The notes under the pieces: generated by a model | What the model saw: only the letters and a program-made list of their open reading frames with translations | The model's database searches: none | Told to the model about the DNA's origin: nothing | Assembly: GCA_963932245.1 (NCBI GenBank) | Contig: OZ010746.1 | Span: 102,845,066 to 102,909,065, forward strand | Origin: Tachinus rufipes | Lineage: Eukaryota > Arthropoda > Insecta > Coleoptera > Staphylinidae | DNA length: 64,000 nt | Direction: 5' to 3' | In this document: positions 9,868 through 22,669 of the stretch, one piece after another | How positions within the stretch are numbered: position 1 is the stretch's first letter | How the letters are laid out: every line of letters begins with the position of its first letter | Position numbers and translations under genes: made by a program

Positions 9868-11274
9868 CTGCAATTAAAATAATTTATTTGTAAAAAAAAT
9901 TTAAACAGAATCAAACTAAAGTGTTAGCATCGTAATCCGATTTTCCCCTATTTTCTCTTTCCTACAAAACCAATATTATTCTAGCAACGACTGTTGCAGC
10001 TCCCGTAAATTTGTTTTAATTTCGTTAAAGTCTCCCGGGACTTTACAGTACGTATCAATTGATAAAAGTTTTACAAATGGTTCGATTACATGTCGCGTAG
10101 ATAAAAGACGGATTCCGTACGCCGAGCAAGTTGTCGCAAGATGCATCTGTATTCAATGGGTCCGGCGAGGTAGAGACCCAGGGGACTCGCGAAAAATCCA
10201 TTTCTAAGAATTCAATATACTGGCTTATATATGTATTGCGAACACGCTGGGCACGAACTGGATATTATTCGGAGTATTATAAATGTATTAAATGAATTTA
10301 TTGTGAGGGCAGAAATATATTTTTTTTTCAATTTAGGGTGAAGATATTTAGTGTTATAATATATAAATGCTTTTATACCATTTTGGATAAAATATGTTGA
10401 GATAATTTAAAAGGATTCAATTTATATTATTAGAAATTTCTAGAACAATTGGATAAATGTATAAAATAGCCAAAGAACCTTTTATCAATTTCATTGTAGA
10501 TTAGATGCGACTCGCATTTAAAGCATAAACAATTTTTTTACCAAATTTGCATGGAAACTTCTAGAACAATTCTATAAATAGTAATTCACTCGCATTTAAT
10601 GCATAAACAGTTTTTTTACCCAAGCGGCTTATCTCTAGTTTGTTCTTCGTGCGCATGGCTGTAGCGCTGAGTCATGTCCCTCTTACTCACAGTACAGTCT
10701 GTCTTCTGCAGTGTTCGGGTGTGTTTAATTACTAAGTGAATATTTTGTGCATTATTTATAATAATAATTAGTAATTCGAACTAAAAATGAGTGCGTAGTA
10801 ATTGTATTAAATGGATGGAAGTATGGAGCAGGGAAAATAAGCTTTATAAAGGTCAGAAAATGTTATTTTAATAGGAATTTTAATTAAAAGTTGTGCATTT
10901 TAATAATATTAATTAAAAAATTAAATTTTAATTAAAATTATTGTAAATATGAAAATAATTTTTATTGAATTTTTAAGTTTTCACTAAAAATGCTTTTTGG
11001 AAGACTGCATAAGGGGGGAGGAGAGTAAAATAGTAAAACACCCAAACCCGTTCAAAGTAAAAAAAAATGTTTTTTGGTATCAAAACTAGTCTCACTCTTT
11101 AAAACAAAATTTTCTCTAATTCTTTCTCTCTAATTTTTCTCTAGGTACCATTCTGTTAGCGCAAATTAACTAATATAATGTCAAATCTTCTTTTTCTTTA
11201 GGTGACTTTTCTATTATTGAAGGTTGCTCTCAGTTCAATGATTGCGCCTCAGAAATCTTAACTTTAACTTAAGT
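9868..11274. other. Unique island upstream of sNPF exon
   Basis: This is the presumed intron and upstream part of sNPF, read on the minus strand. 10020-10200 is comparatively GC-rich, and 10620-10740 is a GC-rich patch with CTTACTCACAGTACAGTCTG and TCTTCTGCAGTGTTCGGGTG that could be a leader exon or a transposon fragment. Two diverged copies of a word starting ACTCGCATTTAA (10509 and 10587) with CTTCTAGAACAATT nearby form a small local duplication. No signal-peptide exon was recognised, and no RNA gene was seen. Confidence 0.4.
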
Positions 11275-11870
11275 TTCCACTCAAGTCAAGTTTTTTAATC
11301 ATCAACATTTGGGTGGGTGGGCGTTAATAGTTTTAACTTTAGTTCCCGCCCACCCGCCCAAGTGTTTGTGATCTAATTTCTTAACCACCAACACTTGGGT
11401 GGGTGAGTGGGACATTCAGTTTAATGATTACGCGTCAATAGTCTCAACTTTAGTTTCCGCCCACCCGCTCAAGGGTTTGTGATCTAATTTCTTAACCACC
11501 AACACTTGGGTGGGTGGGTGGGGCACTTATTTCAATGATTACGCGTCAGTAATTTTAACTTTAATTCCCGCTTACCCGCCCAAGTGTTTGTGATATAATT
11601 GCTTAACTACCAACTTTTGGGTGGGCGGGTGGGGCACTCGGTTCAATGAATACGCGTCAGTAGTTTCAAATTTTAGTTCCCGCTTCTCGCCCAAGGGTTT
11701 GTGATCTAATTTCTTAACCACCAATACTTGGGTGGGTAGGTGGGGCACTCAGTTCAATGATTACGCGTCAATAGTTTTAACTTTAGTTCTCGCCCACTCA
11801 CCTAAATGTTTGTCATTCAACTTTTTAATTAACAACACTTGGGTGGGTGGGCGGGGCATTTATACTTAAC
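11275..11870 (+). repeat. ~111 bp G-quadruplex hairpin repeat, six units
   Basis: GGGTGGGTGGG-type motifs occur at 11311, 11395, 11508, 11619, 11730 and 11841, about 111 bp apart after the first. The later copies have four G-runs with one-base loops, for example GGGTGGGTGGGTGGGG at 11508 and GGGTGGGCGGGTGGGG at 11619. Each is followed about 60 bases later by the complementary CCCGCCCACCCGCCC plus AAGTGTTTG, so every unit is also an inverted repeat able to form a hairpin. The interior carries CAATGATTACGCGTCA. The same family occurs reversed at 59.6-60.2 kb. Confidence 0.9.
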
Positions 11871-11939
11871 CACCATGCGTTCCTCAATTACTAAGTTATA
11901 TGACTAAGTCTGCGCACTTTATATAAACATCAAACATGC

Positions 11940-14765
11940 GTTTTCAACAGCCAACAAACATAATGATGTCAAATTAATTTAATAGATTTACAACTTTTAA
12001 AATCCGGCCACTAAAATTCTTAAAAATGTCAAAATAGATAAATAAATTTAGAATCTAGTAAATTCGGCAATAAAATAACAAATCCGACTACCAATAAATA
12101 TAATTTAATAAAAAATGGACCAAACAGAGTTACAAATTACAAAATCCGGCCATTAAACAACAAAATACGGCCGTTAACAGACATAGTAGTATCAAATTGA
12201 CTAAATAAATTTACAAATTAAAAAATCCGGCCGTAAAATAATAAAATTAGGCCAAAAACAAGCATAATTTAAAACGAAATTGTGTAAATAGGTTTACAAA
12301 ATACAAAATCCGGCCACAAACATTTTCAAAATTTCAAAATGACCAAATAGATTTACAACTTAGTAAACATAGTAATAAAATAACAAATTCAACTGTCAAT
12401 AGACATAATTTAATAAAAAACAGAGTTACAAATTACAAAATTCGGCCAATAAACAACAAAATCCGGCCGTTAACAGACATAGTAGTATCAAATTGACTAA
12501 ATAAAATTACAAATTACAAAATCCGGCCATAAATTAACAAAATTCGGCCAAAAATAAACATATCTTAAAGCCAAATTGAATGAATAGATTTACAAAACAC
12601 AAAATCCGGCCACAAAAAATTTAAAAAATGTCAAAATGACTAAATAGATTTAAAATTTGGTAAACCCAGTAATAAAATAACAAATTCAACTGCCATTAGA
12701 CATAATTTAATAAAAAATGGACCAAACAGATTTACAAATTACAAAATCCGGTCTTTAAGCAACAAAGCCGGCCGCTAACAGACAAAGTAATATCAAATTG
12801 ATTAAAATAAATTTACAAATTACAAAATCCGGCCATAAAATAACAAAATCAAGCTTAATTTAAAACCAAATTAAATAAATAGTTTTACAAAATACAAAAT
12901 CCGGCCATAAAAATCTTAAAAATGTCAAAATGGCTAAATAAATTTATACCTTTGTTATAAAATAACAAATTCAACTACCAATAGACATTATTTAATACAA
13001 AAATAGACCAATTAGATTTACAAATTACAAATCCGGTTATTAAGCAACAAAATCCGGCCGTTAACAGACATAGTAGTATCAAATTGACTAAATAAATTTA
13101 CAAATTAAAATATCCGGCCGTAAAATAATAAAATCCGGCCAAAAACAAACATAATTTAAAACAAAATTGTGTAAATAGATTTACAAAATACAAAATCCGG
13201 CCACAAACATTTTCAAAATTTTAAAATGATCAAATAGTTTTACAACTTAGTAAATTCAGTAATAAAATAACAAATCCGATTAAAAATTGACATTATTTAA
13301 TGAAAAATGGACCAAACAGATTTACAAATTACAAAATCCGGCCATTAAACTACAAAATCCGGCGACTAACAGACATAGTAGTATCAAATTGACGATATAA
13401 AATTACAAATTACAAAATACGGTCATAAAATAACAATATCCGGCCATAAACAAGTTTAATTTAAAACCAAATTAAATAAATGAATTTACAAAATACAAAA
13501 TCCGGCCACAAACATTTAAAATATCAAAATGACCAAACAGATTTACAACTTAGTAAATTCAGTAATAAAATAACAAACCCGACTACTAATAAACATTATT
13601 TAATAAAAAATGGACCAAATAAATTTACAAATTACAAAATCCGGTCTTTAAACAACAAAATCCGGCCGTTATCAGATAAAGTAATATCAAATTAATTAAA
13701 ATAAATTTACAAATTACAAAATCCGACCATAAAATAATAAAATCCGGCCAAAATCAAACTTAATTTAAAACCAAATTGAATAAATAGATTTACAAAATAA
13801 AAAATCCGGCCACAAAATTTTTTAAAAATGTCAAAATGACTAAATAAATTTAAAGCTAAGTAAATTCTGTAATAAAATAACAACTCCGACTTTCAATAGA
13901 CGTTATTTAATAACAAATGGACCAAATAAATTTACAAATTACAAAATCCGGCCATTAAACAACAAAATCCGGCCGCTAACAGACATAGTAATATCAAATT
14001 GACTAAATAAAATTACAAATAACAAAATCCGGTCATAAAATAACAAAATCCGGCCAAAATCAAGCATAATTTAAAACCAAATTAAATAAATAGATTTACA
14101 AAATACAAAAATCGGCCACAAAAATTTTAAAAATTTCAAAATGACTAAATAGATTTAAAATTAGTAAATCTGGTAATAAAATAACAAATCCGACTACCAA
14201 AAGACATAATTTAATAGAAAATGGACCAAGTAGTCTTACAAATTACAAAATCCGACTATTAAACAACGAAATCCGGCCGCTAACAGACATAGTAATATCA
14301 AAATGACTAAATAAAATAACAAATTACAAAATCCGGCCATAAATTAACAAAATCCGGCCAAAATCAAGCTTAGTTTAAAACTAAATTGAATAAATAGATT
14401 TACAAAACATAAAATCCGGCCACAAAAAATCTTTAAAATATCAAATTGACTAAATAAATTTACAATACTAAATTCAGTAATTTTCGACTATCAAAAGACA
14501 TTATTTAATAAAAAATGGACCAAATAGATTTACAAAATAGAAAATCCGGCCACAATAAATCTTAAAAATGTCAAAATAACTAAATAGATTTAAAACTTAG
14601 TAAATCCAGTAATAAGATATCATCATTCAAATAGACATAATTTATTAAAAAATTGACCAACTAGATATACAACTGACAAAATACGGCCATTAAACAACAA
14701 AATTAACGTTAACAGACAAAATTTGGAATCAAATAGACAAAATTCAAACACAGTTTAACAACAAA
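11940..14765. repeat. ~300 bp satellite with CCGGCC boxes
   Basis: CATAGTAGTATCAAATTGA or close variants recur near 12180, 12478, 12782, 13069, 13371, 13676, 13983 and 14285, giving a period of ~300 bp. Within each unit the phrase TTTACAAATTACAAAATCCG recurs about every 75-80 bp with different continuations, so the unit is itself a four-part repeat. CCGGCC, a palindrome with a central CpG, is retained several times per unit and often paired about 20 bases apart, in otherwise extremely AT-rich DNA. The 71-codon frame at 13480-13695 is a chance frame. Confidence 0.9.
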
Positions 14766-14809
14766 CTGACTAATTAGAAGCACAATTTACAAATCATTCT
14801 CTTCAAATT

Positions 14810-17800
14810 ATTATATATTCTGTTGGAATATCTTGATGAAATTTGGTTTACAATAGGCGACTATATATGGCTATATGTGTACCAAATGGTTTTTAGAACA
14901 AAGATTTCTAAACAACAATTTTGATAATTACAAGTGAAAATGTTATCTGTTTCCAACATATGAAGCATTTCTTTTTTGGGCATAAATCGCGTAATAGTTG
15001 GAATATCTTGATGAAATTTGGTTTAAAATAAGCGACTATATATGGCTATATGTGTATGAAATGGTTTTTGGAACAAACATTTCTAAACAATAATTTTGAT
15101 AGTTACAATTGAAAACGTCATCTGTATCTAATATAAAAAGCTTTGCTTTTTTGAACATAGATGGCGTATTTGTTGGAATATCTTGATAAAATTTGGTTTA
15201 CAATAGGCTCTTATGTATGGCTATTGGTGTACTAAATAGTTTTAGAAATAAAAAATTCTATACAACAATTTTGATAATTACAAGTAAAAATGTTATCTGT
15301 TTCCAACATATGAAACATTGCTTTTTTGGGCATAAATGGCGTAATAGTTGGAATATCTTGATGAAATTTGGTTTACACCAGGCGACTATATAGAGCTATA
15401 TGTGCATCAAATGGTTTATGAAACAAAAATTTTCAAACAACAATTTTGATCATTGCAAGTGAAGGTGTTATCTGCTTCCAATATACAAAGCATTGCTTTT
15501 TTGGGCATAGATGGCGTAATTGTTGGAATATCTTAATGAAATTTGGTTTAAAATAGACGACTATATATAGCTATATGTGTGTCTAATGGTTTTTAAAAGA
15601 AAAAAATGTAAACAATAATTTTGATAGTTACAATTGAAAACATCATCTGTATCTAAAATATAAAGCATTGCTTTTTTGGGCATAGATGGCGTAATTATTG
15701 GAATATTTTGATGAATTTTAGTTTACAATAAGAGTCTATATATTGTTATATGAGTGCCAAATGGTTTTTGAAACAAAAAAATTTAAACAATAATTTTGAT
15801 AGTTACAATTGAAAACGTCATCTGTATCTAATATATAAAGCATGCTTTTTTAGGCATAGATGGCGTAATTAATGAAATATTTTGATGAAATTTGGTTTAG
15901 AATAGGCGACGATATATAGCTATATGTGTACTAAATGGTTTTTGAAACAAAAAATTTTAAACAATAATTTTGATAGTTTTAATTGAAAACATCATATGTG
16001 TCTAAAATATGAAGCATTGCTTTTTTGGACCCAGATGGCGTAATTGTTGGAATATCTTGATGAAATTTTGTTTGCAATAGGCGATTATATATGGCTAAAT
16101 GTGTACCAAATGGTTTTTAGAATGAACATTTTTAAACAATAATTTTGATAGTTACAATTGAAAACTTCATCTGTATCTAGTATAAGAAGCTTTGCTTATT
16201 TGAACATAGATGGCGTATTTGTTGGAATATTTTAATAAAATTTGGTTTACAATAAGCGACTATATATGGCTATATGTGTATCAAATAGTTTTTGGAACAA
16301 AAAATTCTAAACAATAATTTAGATACTTACAATTGAAAACGTTATTTGTATCTAAAATATGAAGCATTGCTTTTTTGGGCATAGCTAGCGTAATAGTTAG
16401 AATATTTAAATGAAATTTGGTTTTTAGTAGGCAACTTTATGTGGTTATATGCGTTATAAATGGTTTTTGGAACAAAAATTTTTAAACAACAATTTTGATA
16501 ATTACAAGTGAAAATGTTATCTGTTTCCAACATACGAATCATTGCTTTTTTGGGCATAGATGGCGTAATTATTGAGATATTTTGATGAAATTTGGTTTAC
16601 AATAAGCAACTATATATTGTTATATGTGTAATAAATGGTTTTTGGAACAAAAAATTCTAAACAAAGATTTTGATAGTTACAATTGAAAACGTCATTTGTA
16701 TCTAATATAAAAAGCTTTGCTTTTTTGAACATAGATGGCGTATTTGTTGGAATATCTTGATAAAATTTGGTTTACAATAGGCTCTTATGTATGGCTATTG
16801 GTGTACTAAATAGTTTTAGAAATAAAAAATTCTATACAACAATTTTGATAATTACAAGTAAAAATGTTATCTGTTTCCAACATATGAAACATTGCTTTTT
16901 TGGGCATAAATGGCGTAATAGTTGGAATATCTTGATGAAATTTGGTTTACACCAGGCGACTATATAGAGCTATATGTGCATCAAATGGTTTATGAAACAA
17001 AAATTTTCAAACAACAATTTTGATCATTGCAAGTGAAGGTGTTATCTGCTTCCAATATACAAAGCATTGCTTTTTTGGGCATAGATGGCGTAATTGTTGG
17101 AATATCTTAATGAAATTTGGTTTAAAATAGACGACTATATATAGCTATATGTGTGTCTAATGGTTTTTAAAAGAAAAAAATGTAAACAATAATTTTGATA
17201 GTTACAATTGAAAACATCATCTGTATCTAAAATATAAAGCATTGCTTTTTTGGGCATAGATGGCGTAATTATTGGAATATTTTGATGAATTTTAGTTTAC
17301 AATAAGAGTCTATATATTGTTATATGAGTGCCAAATGGTTTTTGAAACAAAAAAATTTAAACAATAATTTTGATAGTTACAATTGAAAACGTCATCTGTA
17401 TCTAATATATAAAGCATGCTTTTTTAGGCATAGATGGCGTAATTAATGAAATATTTTGATGAAATTTGGTTTAGAATAGGCGACGATATATAGCTATATG
17501 TGTACTAAATGGTTTTTGAAACAAAAAATTTTAAACAATAATTTTGATAGTTTTAATTGAAAACATCATATGTGTCTAAAATATGAAGCATTGCTTTTTT
17601 GGACCCAGATGGCGTAATTGTTGGAATATCTTGATGAAATTTTGTTTGCAATAGGCGATTATATATGGCTAAATGTGTACCAAATGGTTTTTAGAATGAA
17701 CATTTTTAAACAATAATTTTGATAGTTACAATTGAAAACTTCATCTGTATCTAGTATAAGAAGCTTTGCTTATTTGAACATAGATGGCGTATTTGTTGGA

Positions 17801-20640
17801 ATATTTTAATAAAATTTGGTTTACAATAAGCGACTATATATGGCTATATGTGTATCAAATAGTTTTTGGAACAAAAAATTCTAAACAATAATTTAGATAC
17901 TTACAATTGAAAACGTTATTTGTATCTAAAATATGAAGCATTGCTTTTTTGGGCATAGCTAGCGTAATAGTTAGAATATTTAAATGAAATTTGGTTTTTA
18001 GTAGGCAACTTTATGTGGTTATATGCGTTATAAATGGTTTTTGGAACAAAAATTTTTAAACAACAATTTTGATAATTACAAGTGAAAATGTTATCTGTTT
18101 CCAACATACGAATCATTGCTTTTTTGGGCATAGATGGCGTAATTATTGAGATATTTTGATGAAATTTGGTTTACAATAAGCAACTATATATTGTTATATG
18201 TGTAATAAATGGTTTTTGGAACAAAAAATTCTAAACAAAGATTTTGATAGTTACAATTGAAAACGTCATTTGTATCTAATATAAAAAGCTTTGCTTTTTT
18301 GAACATAGATGGCGTATTTGTTAAAATAATTTGATAAAATTTGGTTTACAATAGGCGACTATATATGGCTATATGTCTATTAAATGGTTTTTGGAACAAA
18401 ATTTTTTAAACAATAATTTTGATAGTTACAATTGAAAACGTCATCTGTATCTAGTATAAGAAACTTTGCTTTTTTGAACATAGATGGCGTAATTGTTGGA
18501 ATATTTTGATGAAATTTGATTTACAATAAGCGACTATATATGGCTATATGGGAACTAAATGGTTTTTGGAACAAAAATTTTTAAACAATAATTTTGATAG
18601 TTACAATTGAAAACGTCATCTGTATCTAGTATAAAAAGCTTTGCTTTTTGAACATAGATGGCGTAATTGTTGGAATATTTTGATAAAATTTGGTTTACAA
18701 TAAGCGACTATATATGGTTATATGTGTACCAAACGGTTTTTGGAACAAAAATTTCTAAACAATAATTTTGATAGTTACAACTGAAAAAGTCATCTGTTTC
18801 TAAAATATGAGGCATTTTTTTTTTAACATAGATGGCGTAATTGTTAGAATATTTTGATGAAATTTGGATAACAATAAGCGACTATATATGGCTATATGTG
18901 TACTAAATGGTTTTTGGAACAAACATTTTTAAACAATAATTTTGATAGTTACAAATGAAAACGTCATCTGTATCTAGTATAAGAAGCTTTGCTTTTTTGA
19001 ACATAGATGGCGAAATTGTTGGAATATTTTGATGAAATTTGGTTTATAATAAGCGAATATATGTGATTATATGTGTACCAAATGGTTTTTGGAATAAAAA
19101 TTTCTAAACAATAATTTTGATAGTTACAATTGAAAACGTCATCTGTATCTAGTATAAGAAGCTTTGCATTTTTGAACATAGATGGCGTAATTGTTGGAAT
19201 ATTTTGATGAATTTTTGTTTAGAATAGGCGACGATATATAGCTATATGTGTACTAAATGGTTTTTGAAACAAAAAATTTTAAACAATAATTTTGATAGTT
19301 TCACTTGAAAACATCATATGTATTTAAAATACGAAGCATTGCTTTTTTGGACACAGATGGCGTAATTGTTGGAATATTTTGATGAAATTCGGTTTACAAT
19401 AGGCGACTATATATGGCTATATGTGTACTAAATAGTTTTTCCAAGAAAAATTTCTAATCAATAGTTTTGATAGCTACAATTGAGAACGTCAACTGTATCT
19501 AAAATATGAAGCATTAATTTTTTGGGTATAGATGGCGTAATTGTTGGAATATCTTGATGAAATTTTGTTTACAATAGGCGAGTATGTATGGCTATATGTG
19601 TACCAAATGGTTTTTGGAACAAGCATTTCTAAACAATAATTTTGATAGTTACAATTGAAAAAAACAGTCATTTGTAACTAAAATATTGCTTTTTTTAAAC
19701 ACAGATGGCGTAATTGTTAGAATATTTTGGTGAAATTTGGTTTACAATAGGCGACTATATATTGCTATATGTGTATTATATGGTTTTTGGAACAAAAATT
19801 TATAAACAACAGTTTTGATAATTACAAGTGAAAATGTTATCTGATTTTAATATATGAAGCATTGTTTTTTGGGCATAGATGACGTAATTGTTGGAATATC
19901 TTGATCAAATTTGGTTTACAATAGGCGACTATATACGGCTATAATATCAAAATTATTGACAGTTACAATTGAAAACGTTATCTGTGTCCAAAATATGAAG
20001 CATTATTTTTTTGGACATAGATGGCGTAATTGTTGGAATATTTTGATGAAATTTGGATCACAATAGGCAACTATATATGAGTATATGTGTACCAAAAGGT
20101 TATTGAAACAAAAAATTTGAAACAATAATTTTGATAGTTACCAGGGAAAATGTATTTTGTATCAAGAAGCTTTGCTTTTTTAGACATAGATGGCGTAACT
20201 ATTAGAATATCTTAATGAAATTTGGTTTACGATAGGCGACTATATATTGCTATAAATGTACCAAATGGTTTTTGGATCAAACATTTTTAAACAACAATTT
20301 TGATAGTTACTAGTGAAAATGTTATCTGTATCAAAAACATGAAGCAGTAGTTTTTTGAACACAGATGGCGCAATTTTGGGAATATCTTAATGAAATTTGG
20401 TTTACAATAGGCTACTATATATGGTTATATGTGTACTAAAAGGTTATTGAAACAAAAAATTTAAAACAATAGTTTTGATAGTTACAATTGAAAATGTCGT
20501 TTGTATCTAAAATATTGCTTTTTTGGACATATATGGCGTAACTGTTGGAATATCATGATGAAATTTGGTTTACTTTAGACGACTTTGTATGGCTATAGGT
20601 GTGCAAAATGGTTTTTGGAACAAAACATTTTAAACATTTT
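14810..20640. repeat. 175 bp satellite array (family G)
   Basis: ATGGCGTA recurs at 15161, 15336, 15511, 15686 and 15860, giving a 174-175 bp period and about 33 copies. Conserved blocks include GTTGGAATATCTTGATGAAA, TTTGGTTTACAATAGGCGAC, TATATATGGCTATATGTGTA and AATTTTGATAGTTACAATTG. The repeated small open frames on both strands (for example 15193, 16342, 16767 and 17916) are the same satellite words translated and are not genes. Copies after about 19900 are more diverged, and one is truncated. Confidence 0.95.
15123..18270. repeat. 1574 bp tandem duplication (nine-monomer unit)
   Basis: The block 15123-16696 is repeated as 16697-18270 with a constant offset of 1574 bp, nine 175 bp monomers less one base. 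All places I compared are identical, including rare variants such as TTGGACCCAGATGGCG, the truncated AAGCATGCTTTTTTAGG, and the long open frames. A partial third copy continues to about 18320 before diverging. The near-identity points to recent unequal exchange, or to an assembly duplication. Confidence 0.85.
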
Positions 20641-21850
20641 TTCAATAATTTTGAAAATTAAATTTAATATTCCAGCAATTAATTAATTAAAGTTAGAATA
20701 AAACAAAAACTAATCGATAAATACTGTTCAAACTAGTTATGAACAAGCTTCAATAAGTGCTTTAATGATTCAAAGTATCAAAAATTTAAATTTCAAACTA
20801 AAAATATTTTTTCAAAAATTTTAAACAAAACATTTAATTTTTAAAAATTTTGAAACTCAAATTTGTATTTCCAGCAATTAATTCATTGAACTTTTGAACA
20901 AAACAAAAACTAATTGATGAATACTGTTTAAACTTGTCATGAACAAGCTTCAATAAGTGCTTTAAAAGTTCAAAGTATCAAAAATTTAAATTTTAAACTA
21001 AAACATTTTTTTTTTTAAATTTTGAAACTCAAATTTGTAATTTCATCAATTAATTCATTGAACTTTAAATAAATCAAAAACTAATCGATGAATACTGTTC
21101 AAACTAGTTATGAACAAGCTTCAATAAATGCTTCAATTGTTCAAAGTATCAAAATTTTTAATTTTAAATTAAAACCATTTTTTTTAAATTTTTGAAAACC
21201 AAATTTGAAATTTTAGCAATTAATTCGTTAAACTTTGAATAAAACAAAAACTAATCGATGAATACTATTCAAACTTGTTATAAACAAACTTCAATAAGTA
21301 CTTTAACGGTTCAAAGTATCAAAAATTTAAATTTCAAACTAAAAACATTTTTTCAAAAATTTTGAAATAAAATTTGAAATTTCAGCAATTAATTCATTAA
21401 ACTTTGAATAATACAAAAACTAATCGATGAATACTGTTCAAACTTGTTATGAACAAGCTTCAATAAGTGCTTTAACGGTTCAAAAAATCAAAAATTTAAA
21501 TTTCAAACTAAAAACATTTTTTTTTTTAAATTTTTAAACTCAAAGTTGAAATTTAAGCAATTAGTTCATTAAATTTTGAATAAAACAAAAACTAATTGAT
21601 TAATATTGTTCAAATTGATTATGAACAAGCTACAATAAGAGCTACAAGGTTTTAAAATATCAAAAACTAAAATTTCAAACAAAAAATTTTTTTTCAAAAA
21701 TTTTAAAACTCAAATTTAAAATTTCAGCAATTAATTTATTAAAGTTTGAATAAAACAAAAACTTTACAAAGAATATTGTTCAAATTAGTTATGAACAAGC
21801 TTCAATGAGTGCTTTAACGTATCAAAGTTTCAAAAAATTAAATTTCTTAC
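20640..21850. repeat. ~170 bp satellite array (family B)
   Basis: CAAAAACTAATCGATGAATA recurs near 20704, 20904, 21075, 21245 and 21414, with two more diverged copies. Spacing is about 170 bp except for a longer first interval. Other conserved words are GTTATGAACAAGCTTCAATA and AGTGCTTTAACGGTTCAAAG. The core aligns with family A and with the array at 23.5-24.5 kb. It follows the 175 bp family without a gap. Confidence 0.9.
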
Positions 21851-22149
21851 TTTGATTTCTAACAAATAGAAATTCGGTGCGAGTTGACTGAAATATTATG
21901 TTAAAATTAATACTTAGCGTTATAAATTACATAATCGACGCATTATAGAAAGAACTTAAACATTTTTTATCCAATTGCAAAAATAGACGCTTTTTACAGT
22001 TTGCATTAGTTGCTAAAAAAGCGTTGAGGGAATACCCTAATTGATCATATATCACAGATACTGTGAAAACTGTTTAGTGGACACTTTTTTTAGAACTAAA
22101 TGATCTCAGAAATGATGACTGCTAGAAAATCTATTAATAGAATGAATTG

Positions 22150-22226
22150 TTAAGGAAGATTTCATTTTATTATTAAATAATATTATTACAATTGTAGTAA
22201 TATTTAAGTACAATATTCTTCCTTAA
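22150..22226. repeat. Small palindromic element
   Basis: TTAAGGAAG (22150-22158) and CTTCCTTAA (22218-22226) are inverted. Between them lies a near-perfect palindrome centred on ACAATTGTA (AATATTATTACAATTGTAGT at 22179 onward). The whole can fold as a compact hairpin. It may be a tiny foldback element or an AT-rich regulatory palindrome. Confidence 0.55.
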
Positions 22227-22520
22227 TAATATTCTAAACCAAACACAAAGTTGGTGACCATGGCCAGCCCAATAAATATCGATTCGCGGGGGCAATTAGA
22301 TGATGATCATTAACAAAAGCGTAATCCATTATGTAATTTATTCCGACTATCTATAATATATTATATTACAAGCTCAATTACACACAAACACTTGTTATCT
22401 ATTATATCGCAGAACTATCATCATTAAATACTAATCAAACATTTTAATTAAAATTTAATATACAAAAGAAAATAGTTAAGAACTTGAGGGTTCGCTTAAA
22501 GAATGTTAATTTTATGTATA

Positions 22521-22561
22521 GCCGCAATATGCCATAGTTTGATATGGCAGATTGCTGCGGT
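22521..22561. other. GC-rich stem-loop
   Basis: GCCGCAATATGCCATA (22521-22536) pairs with TATGGCAGATTGCTGCGGT (22543-22561) across a six-base loop, with one GCA bulge and one mismatch. The stem stands out in an AT-rich region. It is shorter and has a tighter loop than a typical microRNA precursor, so it is listed only as a stem-loop. Confidence 0.45.
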
Positions 22562-22661
22562 TGTAGGATGAAGAAGAAGAAGGAACATAATAAGAAAGTA
22601 ATCTGAGTCGGACATCAACAGGTTGTTATTATAAGGGAAAGTGGTCCGGCTTTAAGGGGGC

Positions 22662-22669
22662 TATAAATA
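22662..22669 (+). promoter_or_regulatory. Candidate TATA box
   Basis: TATAAATA sits inside GGGGGCTATAAATAAAAGGG, a textbook TATA context with GC flanks. About 30 bases downstream is ACGGCTTCTATACTAAACG, a plausible start region. No gene can be assigned to it, so the call rests only on the motif. Confidence 0.3.

Noticed and set aside
10040..10200. Minus-strand frame starting MDFSRVPWVST as the sNPF signal exon
   Set aside because: It lacks a hydrophobic signal-peptide core and has no donor in the phase needed to join the 9867 acceptor.
15193..19671. Repeated 60-71 codon frames on both strands
   Set aside because: They are translations of 175 bp satellite monomers and recur only because the monomers do.
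22250..22312. 17-codon frame MASPINIDSRGQLDDDH
   Set aside because: The start context is good, but the length is within chance and nothing else supports translation.
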